DNA from: Paragonimus westermani
Lineage: Eukaryota; Platyhelminthes; Trematoda; Plagiorchiida; Troglotrematidae
NCBI GenBank assembly: GCA_008508345.1
Contig: QNGE01003546.1
Location: 1 to 64,000, forward strand
Direction of reading: 5' to 3'
Length of the DNA: 64,000 nt
A program made the translations under genes and the position numbers. The notes below the pieces were generated by a model, which was not told the DNA's origin, ran no database searches, and worked only from the letters and a program-made list of their open reading frames with translations. Shown piece by piece: positions 25,501-35,330 of this stretch. How positions within the stretch are numbered: the first letter of the stretch is position 1; each line of letters starts with the position of its first letter.

Positions 25501-25671
25501 ATGAAGATACCGTGGCCGCAGCCGTTTGAGGATGGGGATGTTCGGAGTTTCCTGGAGGACTTCGAAGACGTGGCGGAGGCGGTCGGAGTGAAGGCGGACC
25601 GGGCGAAGCCGGCGGCCCTGCGGATGCTGCTCAAGGGCAGGGTGAAGGCGGTGCTGGATGCGGCGCCCTGC
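25501..25671 (+). pseudogene. Gypsy gag N-terminus, copy 1 (truncated)
   Basis: The frame from ATG 25501 reads MKIPWPQPFEDGDVRSFLED then a helix-rich stretch (VAEAVGVKADRAKPAALRML) and LKGRVKAVLDAA. It has the shape of an LTR-retrotransposon gag (WPxPF start, FLxxF, LKGRAxxV). It is about 57 codons and then runs into LTR-like sequence, so the gag is cut off. Base composition is very GC-rich (runs such as GGCGGACCGGGCGAAGCCGG) compared with everything around it. The homologous copy 2 nearby is AT-rich and decayed. Confidence 0.75.
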
Positions 25672-25674
25672 TGT

Positions 25675-25795
25675 CGTTGCTATATGCAGATGAGTGTTTG
25701 CGTTTACAGTGGCGTTTAATGTACTGATTGTACCTAGAGTAACTTTTGTGAGCAAATTTCCCCCCTGAGACCCTCGTTGTTGGCTCACAACAGCT
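25675..25795 (+). mobile_element. Partial LTR-like segment joining the two gag copies
   Basis: GCAGATGAGTGTTTGCGTTT at 25685 resembles the GAGTGTGGTGTGCAAATGAG/TGTTTTTGTTCGCAG region of the LTR at 25187, and a gag-like start follows at about 25800 as it does after the LTR. The match is partial and diverged. Most simply, a second, older element of a related family lies in the same orientation, and copy 1 was joined to it by truncation or recombination. Confidence 0.45.
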
Positions 25796-25796
25796 G

Positions 25797-26275
25797 AAGC
25801 CAAAATTGAAGGTGAATATTTCTTGGTCGCAATCGTTTAAATATAAAAGCGCCCGGAGCTTCTGGGGGAAGACCAAGGATGAGGCTGAGGTAGTCAAAAT
25901 CCAGACCTACTGGGTGAGTCTCAAGGGCAGGGAGACGGCAGTGCTACAGAAAGCGTGACAAGATCCTGCGAAACGCGGAATGGGAGATGATAGATGGGTT
26001 CGGCAGCATTGTCGACTGCCAGGAGGCAATGCAACGTCCACCCTGGTCCTTGATGCAACACTGCTGTTCATACCGTGTCATTGAGGTCAGCATTGCTAAG
26101 AATTCTGCTGTAGTTGGAGAAGGATTTCGAACAACGCATGCTGAGTGTTCACTTCATGAAGAGACGGACCCCAGAAGTCCAGGAGCACCTTGAGATTAAT
26201 TGCATACCGCATCCGATGACTTTGGAAGAACTGACTAGAACGGTTCATCAACTGCTGGGGAAAACTCCCCAATAG
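25797..26275 (+). pseudogene. Gypsy gag, copy 2 (decayed)
   Basis: LKVNISWSQSFKYKSARSFW and WVSLKGRETAVLQKA at 25800-25958 align by eye with MKIPWPQPF...RSFLED and MLLKGRVKAVLDAA of copy 1. A stop follows. Near 26130 another frame reads RRTPEVQEHLEINCIPHPMT then LEELTRTVHQLL and a TAG near 26274, which is like the C-terminal part of a gag. Several frame changes lie between, so it is an inactive relic. Confidence 0.65.
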
Positions 26276-27309
26276 TTAACAAGTTGAACGCAAACGAACC
26301 AAGTGAGCTGAATGATCCTTAAATTACAATGGAAAACTTGACTCGGAATGTGACGGCTTTGATTTTGGACAATCTTATTAACGTTTGCTACTGACTTTGT
26401 GTGGATCTTGATCACTAGAAAGAAGAAAGAAGTATGTGAATAGACAATACGCCGATTGCTTCTTGTCGGATAAAAGAAACTCGGTGATAGGTGCGATCAG
26501 TAGGACAGCAGTTCAAAGTAAATCAAGAGCTGAGGGCTGAAACGTTATTTGCTAGGCTCAGGGGCATTGATTGAGCGAAGGCCACAGAAGACCACTCAGC
26601 CTCATGCAATGGTTGTTCGAACGGTGGATGAATTTACTTTCAAAGTTGATCGTCTGACTGAATGTGATGTTGGAATCGATGAGCATACAATCAAGAGACT
26701 TTTCTTGACTTTCTCAACTTACGGCAGACGATCATGCTGTATTGCTCACGAGTAGCATGGTGTGGTCCTATATATTCAATACACTCAGTACCCCATGAAT
26801 GTTGCCTTGTGAGAACGATACGGGCGACTTCAGAAAGTCTCTCCTGGCCATTCCTAAGAGCAACCACTGCTGCCGGCATCCAGTTCCGGATCAAACTGTC
26901 ACAATGATCGAAACTAAAGGACACCCGTGTATAACCCTCACCCACTGTGAGTTGTGTTGCTCCACACACTAATCCCTCACAGCTCACACATGTGATCAAT
27001 GTAAACACGAAGGAATAAGATCAGGAAGCTTGTGAGTGGAGACTTTTGTGGTTCAGCTAAACAATGCTTGTTAGCCAGACGAGTGTGAGAGTGAAAACCC
27101 TATCTTTCGGAATCGAAAACTGTGGAGACTTCACTGATAGGATCCAAGCTGGGAAGAAGGAACTGAGAATATTTGGAAAAATATTTTAAACTAGGATAAT
27201 ATTAGTACGCTTCAAATGGGATTAAGAATATGAGGAAGTGGACTGAGAACCAAGTAAGTCCTTCAGTGTACAATGCATCAACAAAATTGTAGACATGAAA
27301 GGGTGGAAG

Positions 27310-27840
27310 TGTAGCGAGAAGGCGTCCAATAAAGCACAATCTTTATTGTCCAAATCGCTAGTCACATGCAACGCGCGCTCTCTCGTTTATGAGTCATAGT
27401 TCCAACCCACAATACACACACCCGGTTTCCGTTCACACGTCGTGTGCACTCATAACCGGTTCACGTGTGTGACCGGTGCCTTCCACCGGGGGGTTTTCCG
27501 CTTGCCATTCCTCGTCTGTTTGTCCGATTTCGTTGCGCAATGGCTTGTCCGGCTGCTCGTGCTGTCCGCCATCCACCCAATGTTGGCCTTGACCGTATTC
27601 CAACATCGTGTCGAGATGTTCCTCTAAATGTTGGAAAAACCACGCCTCCGATCTGGCCGTCTGTCGTATTTCGCCTGCCCTGCCTCGCCCGTTGGTCCGA
27701 TCCAGTCGAGCGATGACTCATCCGGTCGCGCACGTTGTTCTTGATTCGATCGCGGCAGGCTTTTGAACGTACCTCCTCCGCGTTGAGGTATTCGGCCGAG
27801 CGTTCTAAAACTTGCACCTCCGACCTGACAATCCACCACA
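27310..27840 (-). mobile_element. Solo LTR (family B), 531 bases, TSD GAAG
   Basis: On the minus strand it starts TGTGGTGGATTGTCAGGTCG and ends GACGCCTTCTCGCTACA, giving TG...CA ends. GAAG immediately precedes (27306-27309) and follows (27841-27844) it, a 4-bp target duplication. An AATAAA on the minus strand (27342-27347) lies about 33 bases before the 3' end, as expected for an LTR poly(A) signal, which sets the orientation. No internal element sequence adjoins it, so it is a solo LTR left by LTR-LTR recombination. It shares both ends with 55548-56386, but the middle differs and the TATA box of that copy is not present. Confidence 0.9.
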
Positions 27841-29336
27841 GAAGGACTTCCGCAGCTCAGGTTTTTGGAACGAGGAGCGGGCAATTTACCAAAACGGTGG
27901 GAGCTGTCAGTCGAAGCGAACGCAGAAATGTAGAGTTGACAATTTATTCACGTCTACGTCACTCGTAGTCTTTTAGTTGACGATTTGTTGTAAGTTGGTG
28001 ACCTATCAATCCAAGATGATCAGCACAATCGCGATCGCATTCGTTAGTGTCACAGGGTTACTTTGTCGCTACCAGCGTTACCCTTAGTTCCTTGGAATAT
28101 CGCGAGCTTGATTGTAAAGCCATACAGCTATCCCTAAATGGGCTTTCGGATACCCTGTTGGATCACACTCCTTCAGACGGTTCGGTTCAATGCTGCATCC
28201 TTCCATGATTTGAGCCCGACTGTACAATGCAGAAGATCTATGGAAATAATTTCTTAAAAGAGTAGTTTATGCAACTGAATTGCACTGACCTGCCTTTAGC
28301 TGTCCTGAAATCTATTCGTCAGGCACCTTACAGTCATGTTCCAGTCAACCGAGCTGACTGAATGTTATCCTTGGTTCAGTAACATTCACTTCAACTTACT
28401 GAAGTGTCCAAAGCAACATACGACAACCAAATACCCAAGACGAGTTTTGGATATTGCGAATGAAAGAGACAGTGAAACTTGCACATTATATCGGCAAAAT
28501 CTGTGCTAACTGAATGGCCTCCATTTGCAATGTATCAGGTCAGTAACCAAAACTCACGAGGACAAATTTAGGCATAGCGAGGGCGTCCGAGATTGAAAAG
28601 TGGATGACCACCAGCCAAGAATACATAGAGCACAGGCACCCAAATCAAGTTATGTCCTACTGTCATTTTTTCCGTCTAGTGATTTGAATGAAAACCTGAC
28701 TTGGCAATGATAACTGAAACTACAGCAAAAACCAAGGAATGCTTTAAAAAGATCTAGATCACTAACATCACGGAATTGTTCTTCTAAATAATATGATCAC
28801 GCCATGTCTTCCATATTGATAGCAATGTATTTAGGACCGGTAGTTGGAGCACTCCTAGCGAAGGCATGCAGTATGTTTTCTCAAGGTTATCTGTCACTGA
28901 GTATTAAAACTTAGGAAAAGTGATCGAATAGATATTAGTCCTTGATAGCAGCACGAAGACCATGCGTCCAAATCGTCAACCTGATAACTGTCCAATCGGA
29001 CAGCGAAAGTTGTGATCACGTGTTGCAACTGTTCAAGTCGTCTCAAGCCGTGACGCTAGCCACCCTTCAGTAATGTATACGATGCACGTTAAACGGTTAG
29101 GATTTCTTGGTCACAGGTGATTGGCTGTCAGACTGGTACATGAGGCTGGTTGATCACTGGTTTGTCAGCCTATCATCTGTCAGCATGAATGCAACCTTAC
29201 TACTGACCAGCTTACATTGGGCTGAGCTATCAAACCGCAACACAGTAATTATAAACCAACCACATCTGTGCGTCTGACAACCAACCGACTTGTAACCATT
29301 CCTACATTCGATGCACGTCCGCAAGTACCCACTTAC

Positions 29337-29499
29337 CTGAACCACTGTCTCGAGCAGCCTTGGCGTTGGGGGACGTTCAACGATCACTTCCATCACATCC
29401 TCTGTGTGCAGACCCATGGCTTCTTGTTCGGCTTGTTGCTGCGCCTTCCGTGCCTTCTCTTCTTCTCTTGCCTTCTTCTTGTCTCGATTTAGCATGCGT
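29337..29499 (-). CDS. CNG channel exon: charged helix after CNBD
   Basis: Bounded by acceptor TGTCTTCCAG|AC and donor GTTCAG|GTAAGTGGG. Its first base completes CA|A (Gln) from the exon at 32932. It encodes RMLNRDKKKAREEEKARKAQ followed by QQAEQEAMG and a segment ending ERPPTPRLLETVVQ, 54 codons in all. CNG subunits commonly have KKxRxxLKxxKKK after the CNBD and then a TPKLL-type motif, matched here by TPRLLETV. The Lys/Glu/Gln-rich part would form a long charged helix. Confidence 0.9.
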
Positions 29500-30109
29500 C
29501 TGGAAGACAGTGGGTGGACGGTAAAAGTGATGGTACACTTTAACTAGTTTATTAATGTAGGCTCACTTCACAGTCAACCCGTACTGCTCAACAAATGGTT
29601 TTAAGGGGCCGCTCAAACATAGTTTGTAGCCAACAACTACCGGAGGTGTTAAATGACAGCAGGTGATTTCGTGTCATTATAGAGAGATGGGCAACTGTGA
29701 GGTCGCCCGAACATGTGTCTACAGTATCGCACCAGGTCACACCTGAAGCCTCTCATGTTGGCTCTATCGGGGCGATGTCAATCATACTGAACTTGTTCAT
29801 GTATCGTAGATGGAGTAGAGGGTACATGAGTTTAGATAGAGATAAACCGAAAACATATAACCTCTGGTACTGGGCCACATTTGTGGCCAGCCACATATAG
29901 AGCCACAATCATATTATATCTCCTATAAAACTTGGCCGTCATAAACTGGCTTTCATTCATCAGTGTTGCAGTCAAATGTATTGATACAAACACACACAAG
30001 CCCACAGTCTATTTTTGGGTAATCATACTTTTTTAAAAGTGGATAGAGAAGCTATGACGTAGTCACATGTAAGTATTGCAGCCATTTACTTAAGAATGAA
30101 ATACCAACA

Positions 30110-30260
30110 GTTGTAACAGATAAACTGAACAGCACCCTCAGTTGATCGCAGCCATCGCATCCCCATAGACTTTCCAGTTGGTCCCTCTCGAAAAAAAGTA
30201 CTAGACTTGAAAGAGGCTGACTGAAAATTCTGTGCGAATGTGACGGCTGAGTTCGATGTA
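30110..30260. repeat. Foldback pair of SINE 3' parts
   Basis: 30135-30207 is the SINE 3' half on the minus strand (TTGATCGCAGCCATCGCATC, GACTTTCCAG, AAAAAGTACTAGACTT). It is followed at once by 30208-30255, the same region on the plus strand (GAAAGAGGCTGACTGAAAAT then GCGAATGTGACGGCTGAG). The two are head-to-head, so the transcript could fold back. Confidence 0.6.
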
Positions 30261-30319
30261 TATGACAATCAAAATTTCCCACTACTCATCAGTAACCAAA
30301 ATATCGCCGAACGGGTGAA

Positions 30320-30610
30320 TGATTTCTGTGATTTCAACTTGGAGAGAAGTCCTAATCGCAGGGTTATCGATCGGAATTAACAGGACAGTTACTGTGTCTT
30401 CTCTGGAGACGATCGGGCAATCTGTTAATTGCTCAAAAGCGAGAGTGGTTGAGTGTTCAGATGTGATAATCCAGTCGTGCCTAATGTGAGGTCAGTGGCG
30501 CAGTGGTCAACAGGGTTACGTCATGAAAGCGTGACCGGAGTCCTAGTCACGGTCGTGGCAAGGATATGTACTACTTACTCAAAGATGAAATATCAACATT
30601 TGTAGCAGAG
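30320..30610 (+). repeat. tRNA-derived SINE with 5' extension
   Basis: The tRNA part reads TGAGGTCAGTGGCGCAGTGG (A box, about 30487-30506), then the B-box region CGGAGTCCTAGTCACGGTCG, then TGGCAAGGATATGTACTACT. Upstream, from TTTCAACTTGGAGAGA through ATCGATCGGAATTAACAGG to CTGTGTCTTCTCTGG, it shares a module with 35060-35150. This suggests the full-length repeat is longer than the tRNA part. The 3' tail here ends early and differs from other copies. Confidence 0.7.
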
Positions 30611-32931
30611 CTTAAACAAGTGATAACACCACAGCTGTTGAGGTAACATAAACAGTCTTTTACTAAATGAAGGCAAACTTTGGCAATCTGAACAGATATT
30701 GAATTATTTGTTGCTTTTATGTAGCCCTGGTGTACTTTACATTCCTTGGATTTCTGTAGCTCAGATGGAATTCCAAACAGATTGTGAAGAATAACCGTAG
30801 TTGCGGTCTGAGGAAAATAGGTTGTCAGAAATTGTAATGTTACACATATTACTAGGTCACACAGTACAACCAATGCGATGTGTATAACGAGAAACTAATT
30901 GAGAGCCTAGCCAAATAGCGTCCCTAGAGTGATTATCGCAAAACCCCTCCACTCACATATGATTGCTTCATACTACTTGAATAAGCCTATTGTCACTTGG
31001 TCCTTGAATTAACTTGCAAACAGAAACGTGCAAATTATATCTACGCGAACTTTTAAAATATTGGCTTCAAAGCAAAGTTTACTGTAGCCGACCGAACATG
31101 ATAAACGGTTCACACAAGTTGTGTGAGCCTCAAAGAATCTATGGTAAATCCGTGGTATTCGATTACAACCGGTTCGCTTATGATTTAGACGAGAGCATGC
31201 AAATTGCTATCAGAGAGTCAGGTACATTTATCATTTAGTTACTCTTCAACACAGTGACAACATCAAATTCATATTTCAGGTATGAATGTCAATTCACATA
31301 AGTGCGTAACCTCCGGAAAAGCCAAATGTGTACCCCTCATTTTTCTGGCTAATTCCGTTAAGTTAGTTATTAGATCGGACGTCTTTTCCAGCCTACCCTG
31401 TCCAAGATAAACAATTCAAACTAACTTGTGTCAACAATGCAAATCTACCTAGATACTTAAGATGATTTTGCTCTAGAAACAACTGGTCGTACGTCTACCT
31501 ACGGTTTTGCTTTGCACGTTCTGTGGGTAATGTTGGCAACTTTTGAGCACACTGTTTTTGTGGGAACCTCCGTTCCCACTACGATCACCAGTGTGCAGTG
31601 CATTTGACCATTTGTGAACGCTAGTTAGTCCCACAGACTCAAGCGATTTCTAGGTTAACTGAACTAAGATCTGCTAATCAGCTAGTTTATGCTGTGGGAC
31701 CACTGGGTAATCAGAATACTCATTTCACATAACTCTAAAACTTTATTGTGTGTTAGACTGTGAAGTCCATCTAAAATGGTTACTCCGCTGAAAGTAGTAC
31801 TGAAAGTCTGCCTCAAAGCAACCTTGAGATCATGTCATCAGCTGTCTGACTAAAAAGTTACTGAAAGTTACAAAACGTTTCCAATAGAAGCTAACAAATG
31901 ACAAACTTTCGAAACGGCGGTAAGCGTATCAAAAACTTTAGTAAAATCATTCTCCACGTCTGCTCACGACAATAAGACCATACCCAAAATGCAATCTGCA
32001 GAGAATCTCACTCAAAAGAACTCTGAATCAACAATGCCTAAATGGGGCTAGAGCCAAATTTGTACGAAAAAATTTGCAATGTATTTTCATGTGTTTACGA
32101 CGCTGACAATTGACAGGTAATCTGCGATGCGAAAAAGATCACTAACGATCGTATATTAACAAAAGTCTCATCGAAACTAACTTGTTCGTGGATAGCCGAC
32201 TTAAGTCTATACACCCATTTAATAATATAATGTAGCACTAACCAGTCCGGTTGTAATACCCAAGATTGTGCTGCTGGCCACTTCCCAACCAACCCTACGA
32301 TGCACTTCAATATGCATATCCGCAAGAATGTCATTTCAGCCTGCTATGGTAGGCGTTGCAGATCTATCCGTAGATCAGCAGCTTCTCAGCGATTCCTTTT
32401 ATTCATTACCACGCGTCCTTTGGGCGTATAAAGCATCCAACACATTCTTTCTCGTGACGAACACAGAGTCAACAACTGATATTTAAGTGTCTTTTCCATG
32501 TACAAATCCACCATTCTGCAGACCCATGACAGTGGACGGCCACTTATCCAAGCATATGAGCTACCCACCACATTTACTTTGTCGTTCTCCCTCAGTCCAC
32601 CTTCAACTAAGAAATGTAGGCAAGCACGATCGGGCAGCGAAAGCTTCCACCCCTAACCTTGGGCCAGCAGTTCACAAGTTGTTACGTTTTTTCTAGGTTA
32701 ATTGTTTGAAGGTACTACAGACTGAGTTTGTCAACTTAACAGTTTGCGTGTGCAACCTATACACCAATAGGTAGCCACATTGTAAAAAAAAATATGAACA
32801 GCGAATGGTCGATCGAATGAAGGTGCAGTTACAGTGATATTCGGACAATTCAATTGTTGACAATTTGCTTTCATTGTCGTACATGGACTCCGGAAACTTG
32901 TCAAAAGTGCGTTTGAACCCATGTGACTTAC

Positions 32932-33078
32932 TGCGAGCGTTTCTTCAAAATTTGATGAGCTTGTGGATAGTTTTTCATAATTTCCTCAAAGTCTTCCTTG
33001 GAAAGACTGAAGAGAGTGGAGAAACCTTGAGATCGTACGTCAGCAGTACGACGATTTTTGCCAGACAAGGCGAGTAAA
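32932..33078 (-). CDS. CNG channel exon: CNBD phosphate-binding cassette and C-helix
   Basis: Acceptor (TTATTCCCAG|TTT) and donor (CGCTCGCA|GTAAGTCA) flank 147 bases: 1 base completing AG|T (Ser), 48 codons and 2 bases. It reads LLALSGKNRRTADVRSQGFS, TLFSLSKEDFEEIMKNYP and QILKKRS. The NRRTA motif carries the Arg that contacts the cyclic phosphate, followed by the Thr linked in CNG channels to cGMP preference. LFxLSKEDFEE is the start of the C-helix. The motif and its phase fit complete the GEI|S-LL motif begun in the exon at 37332. Confidence 0.95.
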
Positions 33079-34849
33079 CTGGGAATAAAAGAGTGGTAGT
33101 TTGGAAACTTATATCCCTTCTGCTAATACGCGCACAGTTTACAAGTTTGTCATTTACAATATGGAACTAATGACAAAGAAACTCGGTAGTCGGCATGACG
33201 CATTACATGTAAGACTGTGCTAAGTTATGTAGCCGAACTGTTGTACCATATGACCAGTTGCTATGCGAGATGCGTTTTATGGGACAGTTTTATACACAAT
33301 TCAAATTTGAAACTGTGGAATTTGACAAGGGATGGAACGGTAATTCCTAAAGCTGATACTCCGAAACCATGACGCTTGGCCTGTACTGTTCAACACTTCA
33401 CCAATCATATATAACACTTACCGCCGGCTTATGCCTTAGTAATAGTTATATGGAGGTATGTGGTAATAACTGTAATAACTTCAAGAGTGATTGAATTTCT
33501 TGACCTGTACAAATTCAACAGCACTCAGGGTTGTTCGCAACTTTCCTATTTAGATAAGCGTTGCAGTCAACCGCCTGCTATGTTTTACACTTGACTTCCC
33601 ACCCAGTAGAGTTTCAAGAATGGTCAACCCATTTTTCACAAAGTTGTGCTGACAGTGATGGCTGACATAGGAACGAAACTTGCGAAATTTAATCAGCCAG
33701 TTCGGAACAACAACCAACAGCGGAATAAAGTTTGCATTGTTTAAAAAGAGTACTAGTATGTTTTGGTTACGGGCCGTTTATGATGTGTATGCCTCGGTGG
33801 TACCAATACTCCTACAACTACGCTAAAATATGTGGCTCCATTAGACATTTCTGTTCACTTGCTCTGTAACCAGGGCCCTATACATGCCCGTTAGTTTAAG
33901 ATGTACAAACTTGATGCTGTTCCACTTTAGCATGGAACTGACAAGTGCACTTAAAAAATACTTGCAATTTACTTATTAGCTTCGAGTTTCAAATTGGTTA
34001 TTCTTGCACTGCGGATGTTTTGAATATCTCTTTGTTTTCCACCCTGGTTGCCGACTTCAACCTCAGTCTAGACTATAAAAAAACTTCCTCAATACTTTTG
34101 AATATCACCGCACCGTATTATGCCACGTGGCTTGGAGGCCTCTTCGATTGCTGGTGGGTAAAACTGTTCGAATCGTGGACATCTTTGTCTATTTAAATCA
34201 CATGCGTTTTGCAAGTGAGACCGTTTCTTACAACGTGTAAACATCTTGCGCACTCAGTCAAAAATGCATGATTACTTATGTGGCTAACACATGCTTAATT
34301 TGTTTACGGAAGCAATTCGTTGAGGGCTGACGTTCCTGAAACGTTCTCTCCATATTCTCATAAAATTCATAAGAAATTAGTCGTGCAAGCAGCCGGTTTT
34401 GGTCATTTTTTGTCGAGTTTTTCCACTCAGATGTGATATGAAAATGGAAATAAGACAGTTAGAAGTCGCAGTTTACAGACGGAGGACCGGTAATTCGTGA
34501 GTGTGTGATCACCACATCAGAAATGTATTTTCACCCATCCATTCTGTCAGAACGACAGAGTTCGTTAGTAAGCGTATTACTGCAACCACAACAGATGACC
34601 TTGACCATTTATCGGCACGAAATCTTGCATCTTCGAGGTTTGCTCCCTTTCTAGCTTCTCTATTGTGTGAGTTTTTCAAAACCCTCTTTCAACAAGAATA
34701 TATCTTTCAAGCCACTGTCAGAAACAGTGCATTTATCATAATTGAAAAATCTACCGAGAGGATTACCTTGTCTTTTGGGTCAAACTGAAGATTTTGGTAT
34801 CGTCAATACGGACAGTCTGCTCACGAATGATTAGACTGTTCCGAACAAT

Positions 34850-34935
34850 TGAATACACGACCTCTGTAGCTATAGTTCAGAGCACGGTTGTGGCAAGGAC
34901 ATGTGGTAATGACAAACGGTAATGAGAACGGAACT
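34850..34935 (+). repeat. SINE fragment
   Basis: TAGTTCAGAGCACGGTTGTG followed by GCAAGGACATGTGGTAATGA, and then ATGAGAACGGAACTTGAAC, corresponds to the region after the B box in the other SINE copies (GGCCGTGGCAAGGATATG ... GAGAGCGAAACTCGAG). The A box is missing. Confidence 0.5.
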
Positions 34936-35059
34936 TGAACAAAGTATATCTGTTCGAAAAAGTGTTAACTGTAAACTATTGTGACTAACATTCAGTCCAT
35001 ATTGACTTAAAACCTTCTCTACTTTCTACTAATCATAATTCCGCTCTGCAAGTTCCATA

Positions 35060-35330
35060 TTTTCTCTGGTTTCAACTTAAAGAGACATTCAGATCATAGG
35101 GTCATCGTTTGGAGTTACCAGAAGACTTAGTGCGTCTTCTTCCAATGGAATTGGACAACGTGAGCACTACTCGTTGGCAAAAATGACTGAGCATTTGCGT
35201 ACATTATTTTGGTCCCGCAAGACATGAAGTGATTGGTACGGTTGTCAACGCGTTTGCCTCGCGAAAATGTGACCCGGTTTATAGTCCCGGCCTTGGCAAG
35301 GATATATACCACTGATGATCTCTAACCAAA
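35060..35330 (+). repeat. tRNA-derived SINE with 5' extension, diverged
   Basis: The 5' module (TTTCAACTTAAAGAGACATT, then CATCGTTTGGAGTTACCAG, GCGTCTTCTTCCAATGG) matches the one at 30330-30420. The tRNA part is decayed: GTACGGTTGTCAACGCGTTT, then TTATAGTCCCGGCCTTGGCA and AGGATATATACCACTGATGA. Two copies sharing both parts in the same order argue that the module belongs to the repeat. Confidence 0.65.

Larger units (their letters stand above)
19385..29336 (-). other. CNG channel intron with nested transposons
   Basis: This 10-kb intron holds a SINE (20352-20630), a gypsy integrase relic (24780-25170), an LTR plus two gag copies (25187-26280) and a solo LTR (27310-27840). A (TA)n tract lies at 22701-22718. 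Stretches 20631-24779 and 27841-29336 contain nothing recognised. The stretch 26281-27309 may contain further decayed gypsy sequence (plus frame VVRTVDEFTFKVDRLTE at 26549-26755), but this is not secure. Confidence 0.7.
29500..32931 (-). other. CNG channel intron
   Basis: Contains a foldback SINE pair (30110-30260) and a longer SINE copy (30320-30610). The remainder, including the plus-strand frame at 31014-31238 and the minus frame at 32095-32334, was not recognised. A perfect 8-bp stem hairpin (GTGGGAAC, loop CTCC, GTTCCCAC) lies at 31560-31579. Confidence 0.7.

Noticed and set aside
26691..27008. Minus frame of 105 codons with faint similarity (GTECIEYIG) to WVYECIEYT in the long family B LTR
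   Set aside because: The shared stretch is too short and the rest does not align, so it was not called as another LTR copy.
27461..27884. Long overlapping open frames on both strands (83-118 codons)
   Set aside because: They lie wholly inside the family B LTR, are in GC-rich sequence and show no domain. They are by-products of the LTR.
31014..31238. Plus-strand frame ending FDYNRFAYDLDESMQIAIRE
   Set aside because: It looks somewhat protein-like but has no acceptor, no convincing donor and no recognised family, and it lies inside a minus-strand intron.
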